The notes below the pieces were generated by a model. The model searched no databases. It saw nothing but the letters and a program-made list of their open reading frames with translations, and had not been told where the DNA came from. 64,000 nucleotides of DNA from Argyresthia goedartella (taxonomy: Eukaryota > Arthropoda > Insecta > Lepidoptera > Argyresthiidae), in assembly GCA_949825045.1 (NCBI GenBank), contig OX463829.1, positions 27,368,715-27,432,714 on the forward strand. Reading direction: 5' to 3'. Positions 1 through 10,719 of this stretch are shown here, piece after piece. How positions within the stretch are numbered: the stretch's first letter is position 1; the number at the start of each line of letters is the position of its first letter. A program made the position numbers and the translations under genes.

Positions 1-243
1 AACACAGCCTTTACCAGACGCTTCAGTTGGTTTTTTAAATCATTTATTTACAACAAATTTAACGAAATCCACTATGATTTGAGAGATTTGACTTTGTCTT
101 GGTTGGAGCTACGATCGAATAGAACAGTTCATAAGAGTCCTAAATTTCATTATTGCGAACAGAAACCCTTTTACTTTAAATCATTTATTTCTACATCTTC
201 CTGCCTTCATCAAATACTTAATGAAATTTTTAAACACTATTAA
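1..243 (+). CDS. Possible C-terminal fragment of a LINE ORF2 (partial)
   Basis: Frame 1 is open from the window edge to a TAA at 241-243. The peptide is basic and aromatic-rich (for example RRFSWFFKSFIYNKFNE), in keeping with the extreme C-terminus of LINE reverse transcriptases. No RT, endonuclease or zinc-finger motif is present, so the assignment depends on the LINE-like 3' UTR that follows. Its start lies outside the window. Confidence 0.25.
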   Translation, partial: NTAFTRRFSWFFKSFIYNKFNEIHYDLRDLTLSWLELRSNRTVHKSPKFHYCEQKPFYFKSFISTSSCLHQILNEIFKHY

Positions 244-437
244 TTTATTGCATCTTTTTATGTTTTACATCAAATACTGAATGAATTTTTAACATCTTAA
301 TTTATTGTATCGTTTTATGTTTACATCAAATTCAGAATATTTTTTTTACAATATTAATTTATTGCATCGTTTTATGTTTACGTCAAATACCCAATGAATT
401 ATTTTTACACTAATATTTATTTTATGTTTACATCTAA
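208..437 (+). repeat. Four-unit 56-60 bp tandem repeat in a LINE 3' UTR
   Basis: Units begin near 208, 268, 324 and 381, with a partial unit near 431. Each starts with catcaaat(a/t)c and ends with tttattgcatcgttttatgtt-like sequence. Unit length drifts between 50 and 60 bp through small indels. Tandem UTR blocks are common in LINEs and no function is implied. Confidence 0.75.
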
Positions 438-815
438 AGCTTAGTAATCATTTTACTATTGATATATTTTAGCTATTTTATTTTGTAACTGCTTACTTGA
501 TACTTTTAAGTTAGCATGAAATTAAAATTATTATTGATTAAGATTAATTAATATATAAAACTTATATTCTATATCCCCTTATTTATATTTTATTTGGCTA
601 AATTGAGTAGAGTGCCGAATGCAGAGTCGGGATCACAAAACTGGTAACTTTATAGACCCTGCCTCCCACGAGACAGGCTGTTCCTAGTATGGGATGCAAC
701 TATAAGCAATATTACAGACTCATTGGTACCTTTTACTTAATGCCATAGTAAAATGTAAATAAGTTATTTTATGTTTGTTTGTATGAATGACGTTGAAATA
801 AATTTATATTCTATT

Positions 816-1571
816 CTGATCTAAGTCTGGACTCGAGCCAGTCTTCGTGTCTGATAAATTCGGTTCCACCGAAGGAGAGCCAGAGCTCGTGCAGAGTCCT
901 GCTGGATTATCCAGTATCTGTTTTTTAAACATTGTCTGCGTAACGGTTCCACGAGGTTTGTTAGGAATGTGTTTTGGTACACGAGTGCACTTGTTTTAAC
1001 TCTTGGGCCCGAATAGGAATGATGAGGGATGGTGACCATGCTGAACACGATAGATAAGTCTGCTCGCTTCTTCACTGTTATTCGCATACACGTCTATCAT
1101 TCTGTTTGTTAAAGCTTTCCTCGACATCAAAACTTCTTTCGTCCGAAAAACGGATTTCGCGGTATTTTTTCCCGCGTATCACTTAACTAAGACTCGGGAT
1201 CTTTACTTCAGTTGTGAGATAAGTAAATATGCCGTAATCTCGTAGTCTGAGGTCTTCATTCAATACCCTTTTAACTGTAGTTCTACTTAACCTCATCTGG
1301 AGAGCTAACAGTTTTTGCTTCCAACCGGGATTTATTTGTATTCGCGCCTGCTTTGATCACTGCTGGAGTCCGAACAGTACGAGGACGACCGCTTCTCTGC
1401 TTATCTCCTAATCTTGAATATTCCTTGAATCGTTTGATAGTACAATAAAAGAACCTCAATGCTATTTTAAATTTTTCTGCAGTTTGAAAATTTCAGTTGG
1501 CACGTGATCGTAGTGATGCAATGCAATTACCCCGACTCTATCATCTTTTCGCGCCCACTCCATTTTTGCTA
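816..1571 (-). pseudogene. Tc1/mariner (IS630-type) transposase, truncated and frameshifted
   Basis: Read on the minus strand, this gives the N-terminal helix-turn-helix region in pieces (RTTVKRVLNEDLRLR), then a catalytic-core piece with NRYWIIQQDSA, which corresponds to the second catalytic aspartate of the DDE/D domain. Stops and frameshifts break the frame several times; the longest surviving open piece is 821-1087. The protein ends abruptly at 816, just after ARVQT, so the third catalytic residue (normally in a SPDLNPLDY-like motif) is missing. A plus-strand LINE end lies at that point. This is a dead cut-and-paste transposase; the subfamily is not assigned. Confidence 0.7.
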
Positions 1572-1654
1572 ATAAAGAAAACCTATGAATTAGTTAGTTT
1601 CCGCTCATAACTTCTTTTTGGTTTGCTTTCTAAATTCGAAGTTTGAGGTATGTG

Positions 1655-1706
1655 GTAATGACGATTGCTAAGTATATGTAAATATCTACAGTAATAAAGA
1701 CAATTG
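1655..1706 (+). mobile_element. Terminal scrap of LINE-A 3' UTR
   Basis: The sequence gattgctaagtatatg followed by taaatatctacagtaataaa is shared with the 3' ends of the LINE-A copies near 31740 and 47900. Only about 50 bp remain, ending in ttggaatttgaaat. It is a 5'-truncated insertion or a deletion remnant. Confidence 0.6.
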
Positions 1707-1819
1707 GAATTTGAAATTTGTGACAAAACTTATGGCCCGACCCATGTAATATCAAAATTATAAACAAGACAATAAGTTCAAAACCCAACTACCAAAATAT
1801 CGCGATCTAAAGAGTATGA

Positions 1820-2200
1820 AACCACCGGATGTACAATAATATCATCATTAGAAAGAGGACGGCCTCCCTGCTGAGCAGAGTTCGTGGCAGCTCCAACACC
1901 ATCCTAGCAGTCATCGCGGGGCGGCTCGACGGCCCAATACTGAAGCACTGGGTGAGTGTAATCATTGGTACACTGACAGTATGTGGGAAGTCGAGCCGTG
2001 CCATAGCAGTAATAGACATTTGGAATTGGAATTGGAATAGCTAGCTTACCTTGACTTCTTATATTGTTTTATATTTATATTGTTTTGAGTGGAGTTTTTT
2101 GAATGTAATTTATTTTGATTTAATTTTAATTTTATTTTAATTTAATCTATGGATCTATGCTATCTGGAAATAAAAATTTATTATTATTTACTATTATTAA
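1820..2200 (+). pseudogene. LINE-D C-terminal fragment and 3' tail
   Basis: An open frame at 1829-2044 contains RKRTASLLSRVRGSSNTILA and GRLDGPILKHWV. This parallels RLRIASFWVRLRTSKNEILS in the minus-strand LINE-D at 17.5-18.9 kb, so both belong to one LINE family (clade not assigned). The fragment lacks all catalytic RT motifs. It is followed by a ttggaattggaattggaat hexamer tail and an AT-rich end near 2200. Confidence 0.55.
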
Positions 2201-2945
2201 TATAATATGTTCAACGAACTTAGTAATATTATGTGTGCGGTACGGAAACTGTCGTATGCGTTTCCGACTCGCACCTGACCGGTTTTTTATACTTGAAGTA
2301 TCTCATCTTGCTCCGCACATCTTTGTTTTAGCTGAGAAGGCGCAAGATACTACCAGCAGGGAATTGAATGTGTTGCAGGAAAATTTAAAAATGCCATCGA
2401 ACTTTTTAACAGTTTATGAATGATTTTTTTCATTTCATTTCGTTTCATGATGAAAAACATCGATAGTTGAAAATAGAAGAATACGAGAGCATCAAAAAAA
2501 AATAGTAGTAGAAGTAGTAGTAGTAGTAGTCTTCGTGTTATTTGAAGCTGTATTAATACAAAATATAATGTTGTCCTGACTACAAGAGCTTTTAACCAGT
2601 ACATTACCGCGCTTACAATAAAATTCAAAACCTTTAACGGGAAATAACATTTCTAGAAATGCCATGGTTGTTGAGTCCAGGTTTAAAAAAATGATTTTAA
2701 CTTTTACACAAAATTCGGTTTTCTACAAAATGCCACGGCATATCGTAAAACGAAGACGCCCGTTTGTAAACATAAGCTTCTTTCAATGTTTTTGCGACAT
2801 GTAGAAAGACAATGGAACAATATTTCCATTGCGAAACTGCTCAAATTAATTTTCATTGTTCGAGTCAGTTGCTTTTTATGCCTTTCCTTTTTTGTTGGTG
2901 AATATTCACGTTAATGGACCATCGTTGTTATTACTCGACTGCAGC
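2201..2945. other. AT-rich stretch without recognisable gene
   Basis: Short open frames here (for example 2157-2423) show no family motifs. A trinucleotide microsatellite lies at 2496-2530. I see nothing else interpretable. Confidence 0.4.
2496..2530 (+). repeat. (AGT)n microsatellite
   Basis: About eleven imperfect agt/aga triplets in a row (tagtagtagaagtagtagtagt...). Confidence 0.85.
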
Positions 2946-2974
2946 GAAGCGAAAAAGAGGAGGGTGATGTGTGT

Positions 2975-3215
2975 GACCTGTATGTATGTATGAATTAATG
3001 TATGTCTGTTCCTGTGTTCTCTCGTAAATACTCAACGGCTCAACCAATCTTGATAAATGATACGCCATTAGATTCATCTTGATGGCCCGGGTGTTACTGG
3101 GTATATAAAAACTTAATGGCGGATTTTATGCTCTTTAATATGCAGGCAAAACAAAGTTTTTTCACTACTCTCGAGTGGGCTCTCAAAATAAAGGGCTTTA
3201 AAAGGTGAGTGCGGA
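2975..3215 (+). repeat. Dispersed repeat, copy 1
   Basis: This segment (tatgtatg..., gataaatgatacgccattag, cttgatggcccgggtgttac, aagggctttaaaaggtgag) aligns by eye with 8805-9045, which has the same blocks in the same order (gataaatgagacctcattag, cttgatagcgcaagtgtcac, aaagggtttaaaagtcgag). The copies are clearly diverged. No terminal inverted repeats or coding capacity were seen and the class is unknown. Confidence 0.6.
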
Positions 3216-3259
3216 AATATATACTGATCTTGCACAAGCTGTGAATGATATACCATAGT

Positions 3260-3460
3260 TTTAATGGCGATGAGAAACCGTTAGCTTACGCAAGCAGAAT
3301 CTTAAACGGTGCTGAAACCCGCTATAACACCACAGAAAAGTAGCTTTTAGATATAGTGTGGGCAGTTAAACACTTAGCTCATACCTATACCGACGAAAAA
3401 ACTTAGTTATCACAGATCATAAACAGATACAACAAGATAGCAAGCCCATCAAGTTCTAAC
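3260..3460 (+). pseudogene. Ty3/Gypsy RNase H domain relic
   Basis: Translation from 3260 gives EKPLAYASRILNGAETRYNT followed by TEK, a stop, then LLDIVWAVKHL. This is the standard Gypsy RNase H block (PIAYASRTL...NYSTTEKE...AVVWAV...). A one-base frame change then yields LVITDHKQIQQ, the ITDHKPL block. It is an isolated, decayed remnant with at least one stop and one frameshift, unrelated in position to the intact Gypsy element at 34.8-43.5 kb. Weak basic peptides follow to about 3600. Confidence 0.7.
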
Positions 3461-3611
3461 ATAACAGCAACAGAAAAAATATTTGATACAGACACAGTTA
3501 ATAAGCTCAAAAAAGAGAGTCCATAGGAATTCTGATATTGCAGGAAGCAATAAATACGAAACGCAACCAAATTTTAGTTCCCGAATGGTCCACAAACAGC
3601 AAATCCAATCA

Positions 3612-4015
3612 AATCAAATATCTTTCTTACTGTAGGTATACCTAGCAAAAGTCATATTTTGCCTTTTCTCTACATTGAACCACTGTGGGAGAAGCAGGGC
3701 GTAGAAACTCCTACAGATTGATATTTAGATCTCTTTAAAAAATTGCTTGTGTTTAGCTTATACAAATATATCAATACTCATTACTATAATTAATAAGCAG
3801 CAAAACGTAATTAAAAAAATTTTAAGCTCAAGGACTGTGTGTGATTTACCCCATACAGTCCCATCATTTAAGTAGTCTTGAACATTGTAATATCCCTTTT
3901 TCGACAAAGTAACTTAAACAGGCATTTTAAATTGCTCAAGAGGCATTTTCAAAATCTCCAGAAGTATCTTATTGTAGTAAAGAATGCACTGAAAGAATTG
4001 CTAATCTTCGCGATT
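3612..4015 (-). mobile_element. LINE-A 3' end fragment (minus strand)
   Basis: The reverse complement matches the 3' region of LINE-A at 31327-31745: a C-terminal coding tail, the UTR, the ctgtgggag...ctcccacag hairpin (3683-3716, one G-T pair in this copy) and the polyadenylation-like end near 3615. It lies head to head with a plus-strand LINE-A fragment starting near 4062. Confidence 0.8.
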
Positions 4016-4061
4016 CTACACCGGGGAGCATCTAGTCTGTGATTATTTATATATCCGATCG

Positions 4062-4800
4062 GGATATATGGATCGGGAGTAAAAATAGGCATTCCACAAG
4101 GTTCCATAATAGGCCCTTTAAAAAACTAAGTGTTAATACACTTGGTTTTACCAGCTCATTTTCACTTCCAAATGTCAGGCAAATTGAGACCAGTTTAGTT
4201 TTAGACAGCAGCACGTTAGAATTAATAAATGACACGAAGTTTCTTAGAATAACCATTGATAGAAAATTGCAGTGGGGACCCCACATAGAAAAACTAGCTG
4301 GTAAATTAAGTTCTGCGATTTACGCTGTTAGAATCATCAGACAAAACATGGATGTGGTTACATTTAGGCTAGTATATTTTAGTTACTTTCATAGTGTCAT
4401 GTCCTGTGGTACCTTGTTGTGGGAGAAAGCAGTGGATATTCAAACTATTTTTATTTTACAGAAAAGAGCTATTCCAGCAATTTATAATTTAAAACGCACA
4501 TACTCCATAAGATAGCTTATTAATGAAATTGACATGCTAACCGTAGCTAGTCTATTTATTTTCGAAAATATAATGTATGTACGCAAGAACCTTTCAACAT
4601 TTTCCAAATTTAACGATAGCTGTAATATTAACCTAAGAAATAATCACAGACTACTTGCGCCCCGGTTTAGACTCACGAAGGTTAGCAATTCTTTCAAGGG
4701 TCAATGCATTCACTACTACAACAAGATACCTCTGGAGATCTTGAAACTGCCATTTGAGCAATTTAAAAACCACGTTAAAGCGACTTTGTTTGCCAGCTGC
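4062..4800 (+). pseudogene. LINE-A reverse transcriptase C-terminal part
   Basis: The fragment begins in the RT motif GSGVKIGIPQGS, then skips the FADD block. It resumes with TKFLRITIDRKLQWGPHIEK and LVYFSYFHSVMSCG, the post-RT region shared by LINE-A and LINE-C. A TAG at 4513 separates two open pieces (4039-4515 and 4534-4803). The catalytic FADD box is deleted and the 3' UTR is missing: at about 4790 the sequence changes to unrelated DNA. It is dead. The nearest relatives in this window are 44018-44925 and 46985-47930. Confidence 0.8.
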
Positions 4801-5050
4801 TAAGCTTGCATTAAGCCGAATCTGTGTCGTCAAGCATATTAACATTAGGCTCATACTTTTAACCGCGATGTTTTTATTTAGTTTTAGTGGCTTTGGGATC
4901 TTGAGAGAGGAAGGGTACCCAAATGCGATCGGATTTAAACGTACAATGGTAACATTGATGTTGCGTTCCGATAGCATATTGTGACTTCCAATTCCGAGTC
5001 CACACCTCCATGCGGTTTTTCTCGGTAACTACTGAAAGGCTTTTTTAAAA

Positions 5051-7713
5051 TTGCTCTTCAACAGGCCAACGTGGCAGGAAAATTCACCAAGACGCACTGG
5101 CCAGCGTGGTGTCCCCAACAAAAAAGCACAAAAGAATGAAATACTACGAAAAGCCCCGGCCCTCAGTCCCGGCAGCCCCGCTATCCCTAGCTCCGGCAGC
5201 GGCTCAGGTTACAGCGGGGCAGAGGGTGCTAAGAATCCCCGGCAGAGATCCGGCTGCCAAAATACATTGACTTTGGCTACTTTCAATACATGGACACTGA
5301 GAGAAGACGATCGGTTCGAGGAACTGTTAGAGGAAGTGAGTAACATCAAATGGGACGTTAAAGGGCTATCGGAGGTACGGCGCCGAGGAGAAGATCTTCT
5401 AAGGCTTTCCACTGGAGAACTTTTCTTCTACAGAGGAAATGACGACTCTACCTACGGAGGCGTTGGATTTCTTATCAACAAAACTATCTCGTCTGCTGTT
5501 CAGGACGTTAAGAGCATATCACCTCGCGTGTGCTGCTTGAACCTGACGCTTAGTAAGAGATATGTCCTTAAGGTAATCCAAGCCTATGCGCCTACCTCTA
5601 AACCCGGTACTGATGACGAAGTTGACCAGCTGTACGAGGACATAGAGAGAGCGCGTGAGGAAAACCCTGGCTTCTACACCGTGGTCATGGGTGATTTTAA
5701 CTCCAAAATCGGGGATCCACTAGAACAAGAACTGTCATTAGGAAAATACGGGCTAGGTAGTCGGAACCCGTGAGGACAGACCCTAGTAAATTTCCTTGAA
5801 AAACACCACCACTACGATATGAATACCTTTTTTAAAAAGCGTCCTTCAAGGAAATGGAAATGGGCGAGTCCAGACGGCCGAACTAAGAACGAAATCGACT
5901 AAATCATCAGCTCGGACAAAAACAATATCACCGATGTGTCTGTTTTAAGCCACTTTAAGACCAGCAGTGATCATTGCTTAGTGAGGGCCAAGTTCAGGTA
6001 TAACCTGCTTAAACAACGGAGAAATATGGTAAAGTCACAAGCGGTAAAATTAGATAGCGTTGGCTATAAATTTCTCCAAAAAGAATTTCACCTGGAATTG
6101 CAGAATTCTTTTGATGGGCTATTGGAAGAGAACCTGGATGTGGACACACTTTGCGATGATCTCTGTAAAACCATAGTTGAAACAACGGAAAAACACATTG
6201 GCAAGAAGAAAGAAAGTGAAAAGAAGCTATCAGCAGACACGCTCTCATTATTGGAACGAAGGAGGGAGATGAGAAACGCGACAGCTATAGACCAAAAGGA
6301 GCTACAATCAAATAGTAAATAAGGCAATCCGGAAAGATTTCAGAGCATATAATACTAAAGTCATAACTGAAACAATCAAACAAAATTAAGGTCCGAAAGT
6401 ATTTAGAAGGAAATTGAATAAATCTAAATCTGAAATTTCTAAATTGTATGACAGAAGCGGGAATCTTGTCACAAATCGTGAACAAATACAAAAAATGATT
6501 GAAGAGTTTTATGCGTCAAAGTCTCCGAAACCAGAATCTCCAGACGCGTCAGACGCAAGGGCCGAACCTACCGAGCATCTTTGGGAGGATCTCGTAGATG
6601 GCTTACCTCCCATCATAGAAGATGAAGTGGGTTTTGCTCTGAGCAGAATGAGACGTGGGAAGGCATCTGGAGGGGACGGTGTGTACGTGGAGATGCTACA
6701 GGCAGGAGGTCCCAGCGTACTAAAAGTGTTGACAAAACTCTTCAACAAAGTGCTTAGTGAAGGCATCACTCCGAAATCGTGGAACAATTCCGTAGTAACG
6801 ATTCTACATAAGAAGGGTGACAAACCGAAACTGTCAAATTATCGCCCCATCAGCCTACTCTCTCAAGTTTATTAGCTGTTCGCGAAGGTCCTCTGCGACA
6901 AGCTGACTCGAGTCTTGGATGAATACCAACCTGTAGAACAAGCTGGCTTCCGGAGTGGATACGCAACTACGGACCACATACATACGGTCAAGCAATTGAT
7001 GAAGAAATGCAACGAGTACAACTGGCCCCTATGCTTCACTTTTGTCGACTATGAAAAGGCTTTCGACAGTGTCGAGCACTGGGCCGTGTTTCATTCTCTC
7101 CATCGTTGCGATGTTGACAAAAGATATGTAGATATCCTCCGGGAGCTGTACAGGGCCGCCACAATGCAGGTGCGCATGCACACTTTGACCGAACCGGTGC
7201 CCATTGACCGGGGCGTGCGCCAGGGGGATACTATTTCACCCAAACTCTTCACAAACGTGTTGGAAGATATAATGAAGACCCTAGATTGGAGCGAAAGAGG
7301 TCTCAAAATATACGGCGCGCGCTTGTCACACCTGCGTTTCGTCGATGATCTAATTCTCCTAGCTGAAGAAGTTTAAGATCTCCAAAGCATGCTCGAACAA
7401 CTTCATGAAGCATCCCTGAAGGTTGTCCTTAGAATGAATATGTCCAAGACAAAGATCATGTGTAGCGATCAGGAGCACGTACCTAGGTAACTGCCCTATA
7501 GAGGCAGTAGATCAATACACATATCTTGGACATAACTTATCCTTTGGCCAAAGTGCTCAGGCGATGACATTGACAGATGACATTGTTAAGGTGGCTGGAA
7601 AGCAGTGGACGAGACTGGCGGGTGACCGTAGCGAATGGCGTGCTTTGGGAGAGGCCTATGCCCATGACATGGGCATGACAAGGGCTGATGATGATGATGA
7701 TGATGATGATGGG
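5051..7713 (+). pseudogene. RTE-B endonuclease-reverse transcriptase ORF (broken)
   Basis: The endonuclease is seen in LATFNTWTLREDDRFEE, GLSEVRRRGEDLL, VVMGDFNSKIGDP and SSDHCLVRAKF. After about 6310 the frame moves from 2 to 3. The RT shows NYRPISLLSQVY, QAGFRSGYATTDHIHTVKQL, FVDYEKAFDSVEHWAVF, RGVRQGDTISPKLF and LRFVDDLILLAEE, so the first residue of the FADD box is changed to FVDD. Stops are single substitutions: TGA at 5771 (probably CGA to TGA), a stop at 5900, TAA at 6388, TAG at 6873 and TAA at 7374. The C-terminal tail reads through the GAT repeat as poly-aspartate. The protein would nick target DNA and reverse transcribe its own RNA in family members that work. Confidence 0.85.
7687..7711 (+). 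repeat. (GAT)n microsatellite, RTE-B tail
   Basis: About eight GAT triplets directly after the RTE-B C-terminus; RTE elements typically end in such short repeats. Confidence 0.9.
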
Positions 7714-7715
7714 AT

Positions 7716-8159
7716 CTTATAGCACTGTATATCTCTTATTAGCAAAACAGCAGATAGTAAACATTTTCTGTTTTAAATAAATAAGCAAGATGTTTAAATT
7801 ATGACTCAAGAAAAACAAAACAATGCAATCCTCAGTACAAACAAAAGCTGTAGGTTCCGGAGTAAAATTAGGAGTGATTTGTCACTCGCTAAAGCCTGAA
7901 GAATGGGCTGTATAGTGTTGGAAGTGGAGCACAGAGAATGGATTTAGAGGGAGATAGATGTCACTTCATCTTTTTTACACCTGCCACCGCATGTCTGGCC
8001 ATATGCGTCGAGTTGTCATCTTGCGTATTGATATTTGGTTTTGTGTCGGCCATGCGTATCGAAATGATTTTTATAATGATCGATCGACAAACGCTTTGTT
8101 TTTGCTTTATTCTCACTTATAAGGCTGTACAAATAAATATAAAACATAAACATAAACAT
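7716..8159. other. Unassigned, ends in an aacata repeat
   Basis: No coding motif is recognised; the open frame 7938-8162 has no family signature. The stretch ends in aaacataaacataaacatt (about 8137-8160), which looks like the 3' tail of a retroelement directly before a SINE fragment. Confidence 0.35.
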
Positions 8160-8262
8160 TAATGTAAAGGCACATACATAGCTTCTGCCCCCACACTAGG
8201 ATACCCTGTGTCGTGGGAACAGAAAAATGATCGCTTGCTTGGAAAGCAGAGCCACACCCGCA
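8160..8262 (-). mobile_element. SINE fragment (minus strand)
   Basis: It carries the cccacactaggataccctgtgtcgtgggaa block found in the SINE copies at 9391-9575 (minus) and 51505-51615 (plus), and ends with a degenerate tRNA-like part (cttgcttggaaagcagagcc). The 5' tRNA-like head is truncated. Confidence 0.6.
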
Positions 8263-8800
8263 GCACCACAGAGGCTTATTTTGGCTTATTAAGTTAGTTA
8301 GTAGTTACTTTACTTAAAAATAAACAAAGAAAATAGCAAGACATTAACCTCTGCACTACTGCGGGGTGAACGACCTATTGATGAGCAAAATAGCTTAGAA
8401 TCAATACTTTAACCCCAACAGCAACAAAAAACTATTTTAATTATAGCAGAAGTGTTAAATAGCTACCATTTACTAACTTCTTCATAATAATTAAAACTTT
8501 AAATCACTGTAACTTCTCCAATCCTATCTGAAAGCTCCCAGTTGAACTTTCAGTGCGACTTTTTCCCTCCGTGTCCAAAGTTTCGAGTGGAGACTTGAGA
8601 AAGTGGCTATTTTTGTTAATTTCTTAATCCGGGGTAAAGTTAAGAGTATAAGAAAAGCAATAGACTACAGTTGGATAGCGAATAATCACAGCTGTATTAT
8701 GGGTATGGTAAATGATAACTTTTGTAGCGGCAAGGCGTAGTCGACACCGTCCATCAAAAATCTTCTTTTTACCTTTTATTACCTTTTTAAACAGTATGGT
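8263..8800. other. Unassigned AT-rich stretch
   Basis: I see no motif, inverted repeat or coding signature here. The open frame at 8624-9007 (minus) overlaps the dispersed repeat and is probably chance. Confidence 0.35.
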
Positions 8801-8804
8801 TATG

Positions 8805-9045
8805 TGTTTGACCAGTATGTATATATGTATGTCTGTTCTTGGATTGCCTTGAAATAGTTCAATGGATGAAACAAATTTTGATAAATGAGACCTCATTAGA
8901 TTTGTCTTGATAGCGCAAGTGTCACTGGGTACATTACATTTTAAAAAACAAAAAGAAAATGGCTGATTTTGTGCGCCCAAATGTGCCGGCCAAAAAACAA
9001 TTTTCAAGATCCTTGAGAGGGGTATCGATAAAAGGGTTTAAAAGT
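8805..9045 (+). repeat. Dispersed repeat, copy 2
   Basis: It shares ordered sequence blocks with 2975-3215 (tatgtatgtctgttc, attttgataaatgagacc, cattagatttgtcttgat, gtgtcactgggta, aaagggtttaaaag). The class is unknown. Confidence 0.6.
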
Positions 9046-9390
9046 CGAGTACACATTTGTTGTTAACTAAGCATCTAAAGATTTCTCGTTATTTTGTCCT
9101 TAAGAGCAGGTAATACACTACACTACTACCGACTGCCGTATACTAAAAAGATTCGATAAAATTAAATATAAGGTTATATTAAACTAAAGGTACATTTCAA
9201 TTCAGGCGGGACCTATTTAATTTGAGGAAGTAGGTTCACTTTCACGTTCGCGTTCACTGTTCTATAATAATTTAGTAGAGTTTCAAAAAATCTTGTAGTC
9301 TTATCTGCTTGTTTTATGCTTTTTATTGTACCCCAGTCGGCATTTTTTCTATTTATAATTACGTTGTGTATTAGTTATGGAGCCGTCCAA
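9046..9390. other. Unassigned spacer
   Basis: AT-rich, with no coding or structural signal that I can support. Confidence 0.3.
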
Positions 9391-9575
9391 CCGATATAAC
9401 ATATAGATAAACATTTATAGACAGGCACATACATTGCCCTACACTAGGATACCCTGTGTCGTGGGAGAACCAGAAACAGCGACGTCACTCACATTTAACA
9501 TCCAAGAGGGATATTTTCTTCTTCCTTCCCAGCCTGGATTCGAACGCGGAACCTCTCGCTTAGAAGGTAGAGCCA
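9391..9575 (-). mobile_element. tRNA-derived SINE (minus strand)
   Basis: On the minus strand it reads gcgagaggttccgcgttcgaatcc, which contains a Pol III B-box (GTTCGAATCC). A body follows, then the cccacgacacagggtatcc / tagtgtagggc motif and a tatgtgcctgtctataaatg tail. The A-box end is eroded near 9575. The 3' motif is shared with the LINE-I 3' UTRs, so this SINE probably borrows LINE machinery. Confidence 0.7.
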
Positions 9576-9781
9576 GATAATACTCGTAATTTATATAGGT
9601 ACTGAAATGTCCAAGGTTCCGGAAGTACAATGAACCATTTACAATTCTAAATTTTGCATTTCTTCAGCTTTCTAAGAACGCATTTAATTTTATGCTGGCA
9701 TTAGTACTTGGCCAGCAATAAAAGTTTTTGTCGAGTACGTCGCTGCCGGTACGCGCGCGCAATTCGCGAAAAAGTCAGTTT

Positions 9782-10012
9782 TGCCAGAGGCAATTATGAG
9801 GAGAGCGACATCTTCGGGAGTAAAGTAAAAGGCTTGAGATGCGCGCGAATACTAGACTACTTTATTATAGGATATACTAAGCTTATATACAACTTACTAC
9901 AAAACTACGTGATGAATATAAATATACATTATCTGTGACGGTCGTCGACTTATCTTAACATTACGTGGAAATAGATATTTCCGCATATCTGTGGCGGGCG
10001 TATGTGCCGGCA
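9782..10012 (-). mobile_element. Solo LTR of the non-coding LTR element family
   Basis: The reverse complement runs from TGCCGGCACATACGCC to CCTCTGGCA and matches both LTRs of the element at 49586-51476, apart from a small deletion near 9858 and a few substitutions. No partner LTR or internal region lies nearby, so this is a solo LTR left by LTR-LTR recombination. A clear target duplication was not found. Confidence 0.85.
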
Positions 10013-10030
10013 CATCAGTGTTATAGGAGA

Positions 10031-10366
10031 CCTGCAGGCTTAGCATGCCACGCAAACATGTCAATTTCTCTGTCTAGCCCGAGATAACTTGATGTTAGCA
10101 TGGCGACCGCGACCGAGATGGAGACGACTGAACTTTGTCTACATCCGGCAGCATGGCGGCGTTGCCGAGATAATTTCAGTCGAGATAGACTAATTTTGAC
10201 TTATGTGACCGAGACATGTCTGGTACCCATGAAGGTGTGGATAAGGCCTCGAGAGCATAGATTCAAGACGAAAAATACAAATTTTGCTATGTTTCTCGTG
10301 TTCTTGCTGTCGGGTGTACAGTTTAGACTATTTTGATTTTCGTTTGTTGATGTAGCATATTGATAT
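10031..10366 (+). repeat. Left long terminal inverted repeat
   Basis: Arm of the foldback element; the open frame at 10100-10336 inside it has no protein motif and is read as non-coding. Confidence 0.85.
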
Positions 10367-10368
10367 AG

Positions 10369-10700
10369 AAGCGTCCGTTGCCTAGCGGTATTTGCACATC
10401 GGAAACGTGTGCGGGTAGCAACATCTGGCTGAGACGGGTACTGGATGGGTGTCCGTTTCTGTGGTATTTGTTTCGGATGACACGTTAAGCTGTAGGTCTT
10501 GACTACTATGGCTACTCGGTGGTAGAAGTCGTTAAGCTGGTCAGCAGCAGCTTGAAAACACCTGACAGTCGGGTTGGCTACTAGCCCGACACCCCTACAT
10601 CAACCTGCACTGAGCCAGCGTGGTGGAGTGTGGCTCAATCTTTTTTGTATCCGGTGCCCCTTGGTGGGGACATTAATGAGCTACATTATTATTATGTATT
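10369..10700 (+). mobile_element. SINE-like sequence in the loop of the foldback element
   Basis: It begins gcgtccgttgcctagcggta, which resembles a tRNA A-box (GCCTAGCGG). A GC-richer body follows, and it ends in attattattatgtattatt, a retroposon-like tail. No convincing B-box was found. The placement between two long inverted arms suggests insertion into the centre of the element. Confidence 0.5.
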
Positions 10701-10719
10701 ATTTTATGCACTAATTATG

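Larger units (their letters stand above)
1..815 (+). mobile_element. 3' end of a non-LTR retrotransposon (LINE)
   Basis: The first 243 bases are open in frame 1 and could encode the C-terminal 80 residues of a LINE protein. The rest is an AT-rich 3' UTR with a tandem repeat (208-437). At about 668-700 it carries the cccacgagacagg...cctagtatggg motif, also seen in the LINE-I 3' UTRs near 54020 and 59175. It ends in a short aataaatttatattctattctga tail. At about 815 it abuts the truncated C-terminal end of a minus-strand transposase, as expected if the LINE integrated there. The element runs off the left edge. LINE identity rests on the 3' motif and architecture rather than on catalytic motifs. 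Confidence 0.5.
5045..7715 (+). mobile_element. RTE-type LINE (RTE-B), decayed
   Basis: A 2.7-kb element with an N-terminal apurinic-type endonuclease, an RTE-type RT and a (GAT)n 3' tail, which is the usual end of RTE elements. It is 5' truncated or begins with a short leader near 5045. About 0.6 kb of the coding 3' part is missing between YLGHNLSFG and the C-terminal KVAGKQWTRLAGDR block. A related minus-strand copy lies at 13886-14740. Confidence 0.85.

Noticed and set aside
10100..10336. 78-residue ORF
   Set aside because: Entirely inside a terminal inverted repeat whose partner does not keep the frame.
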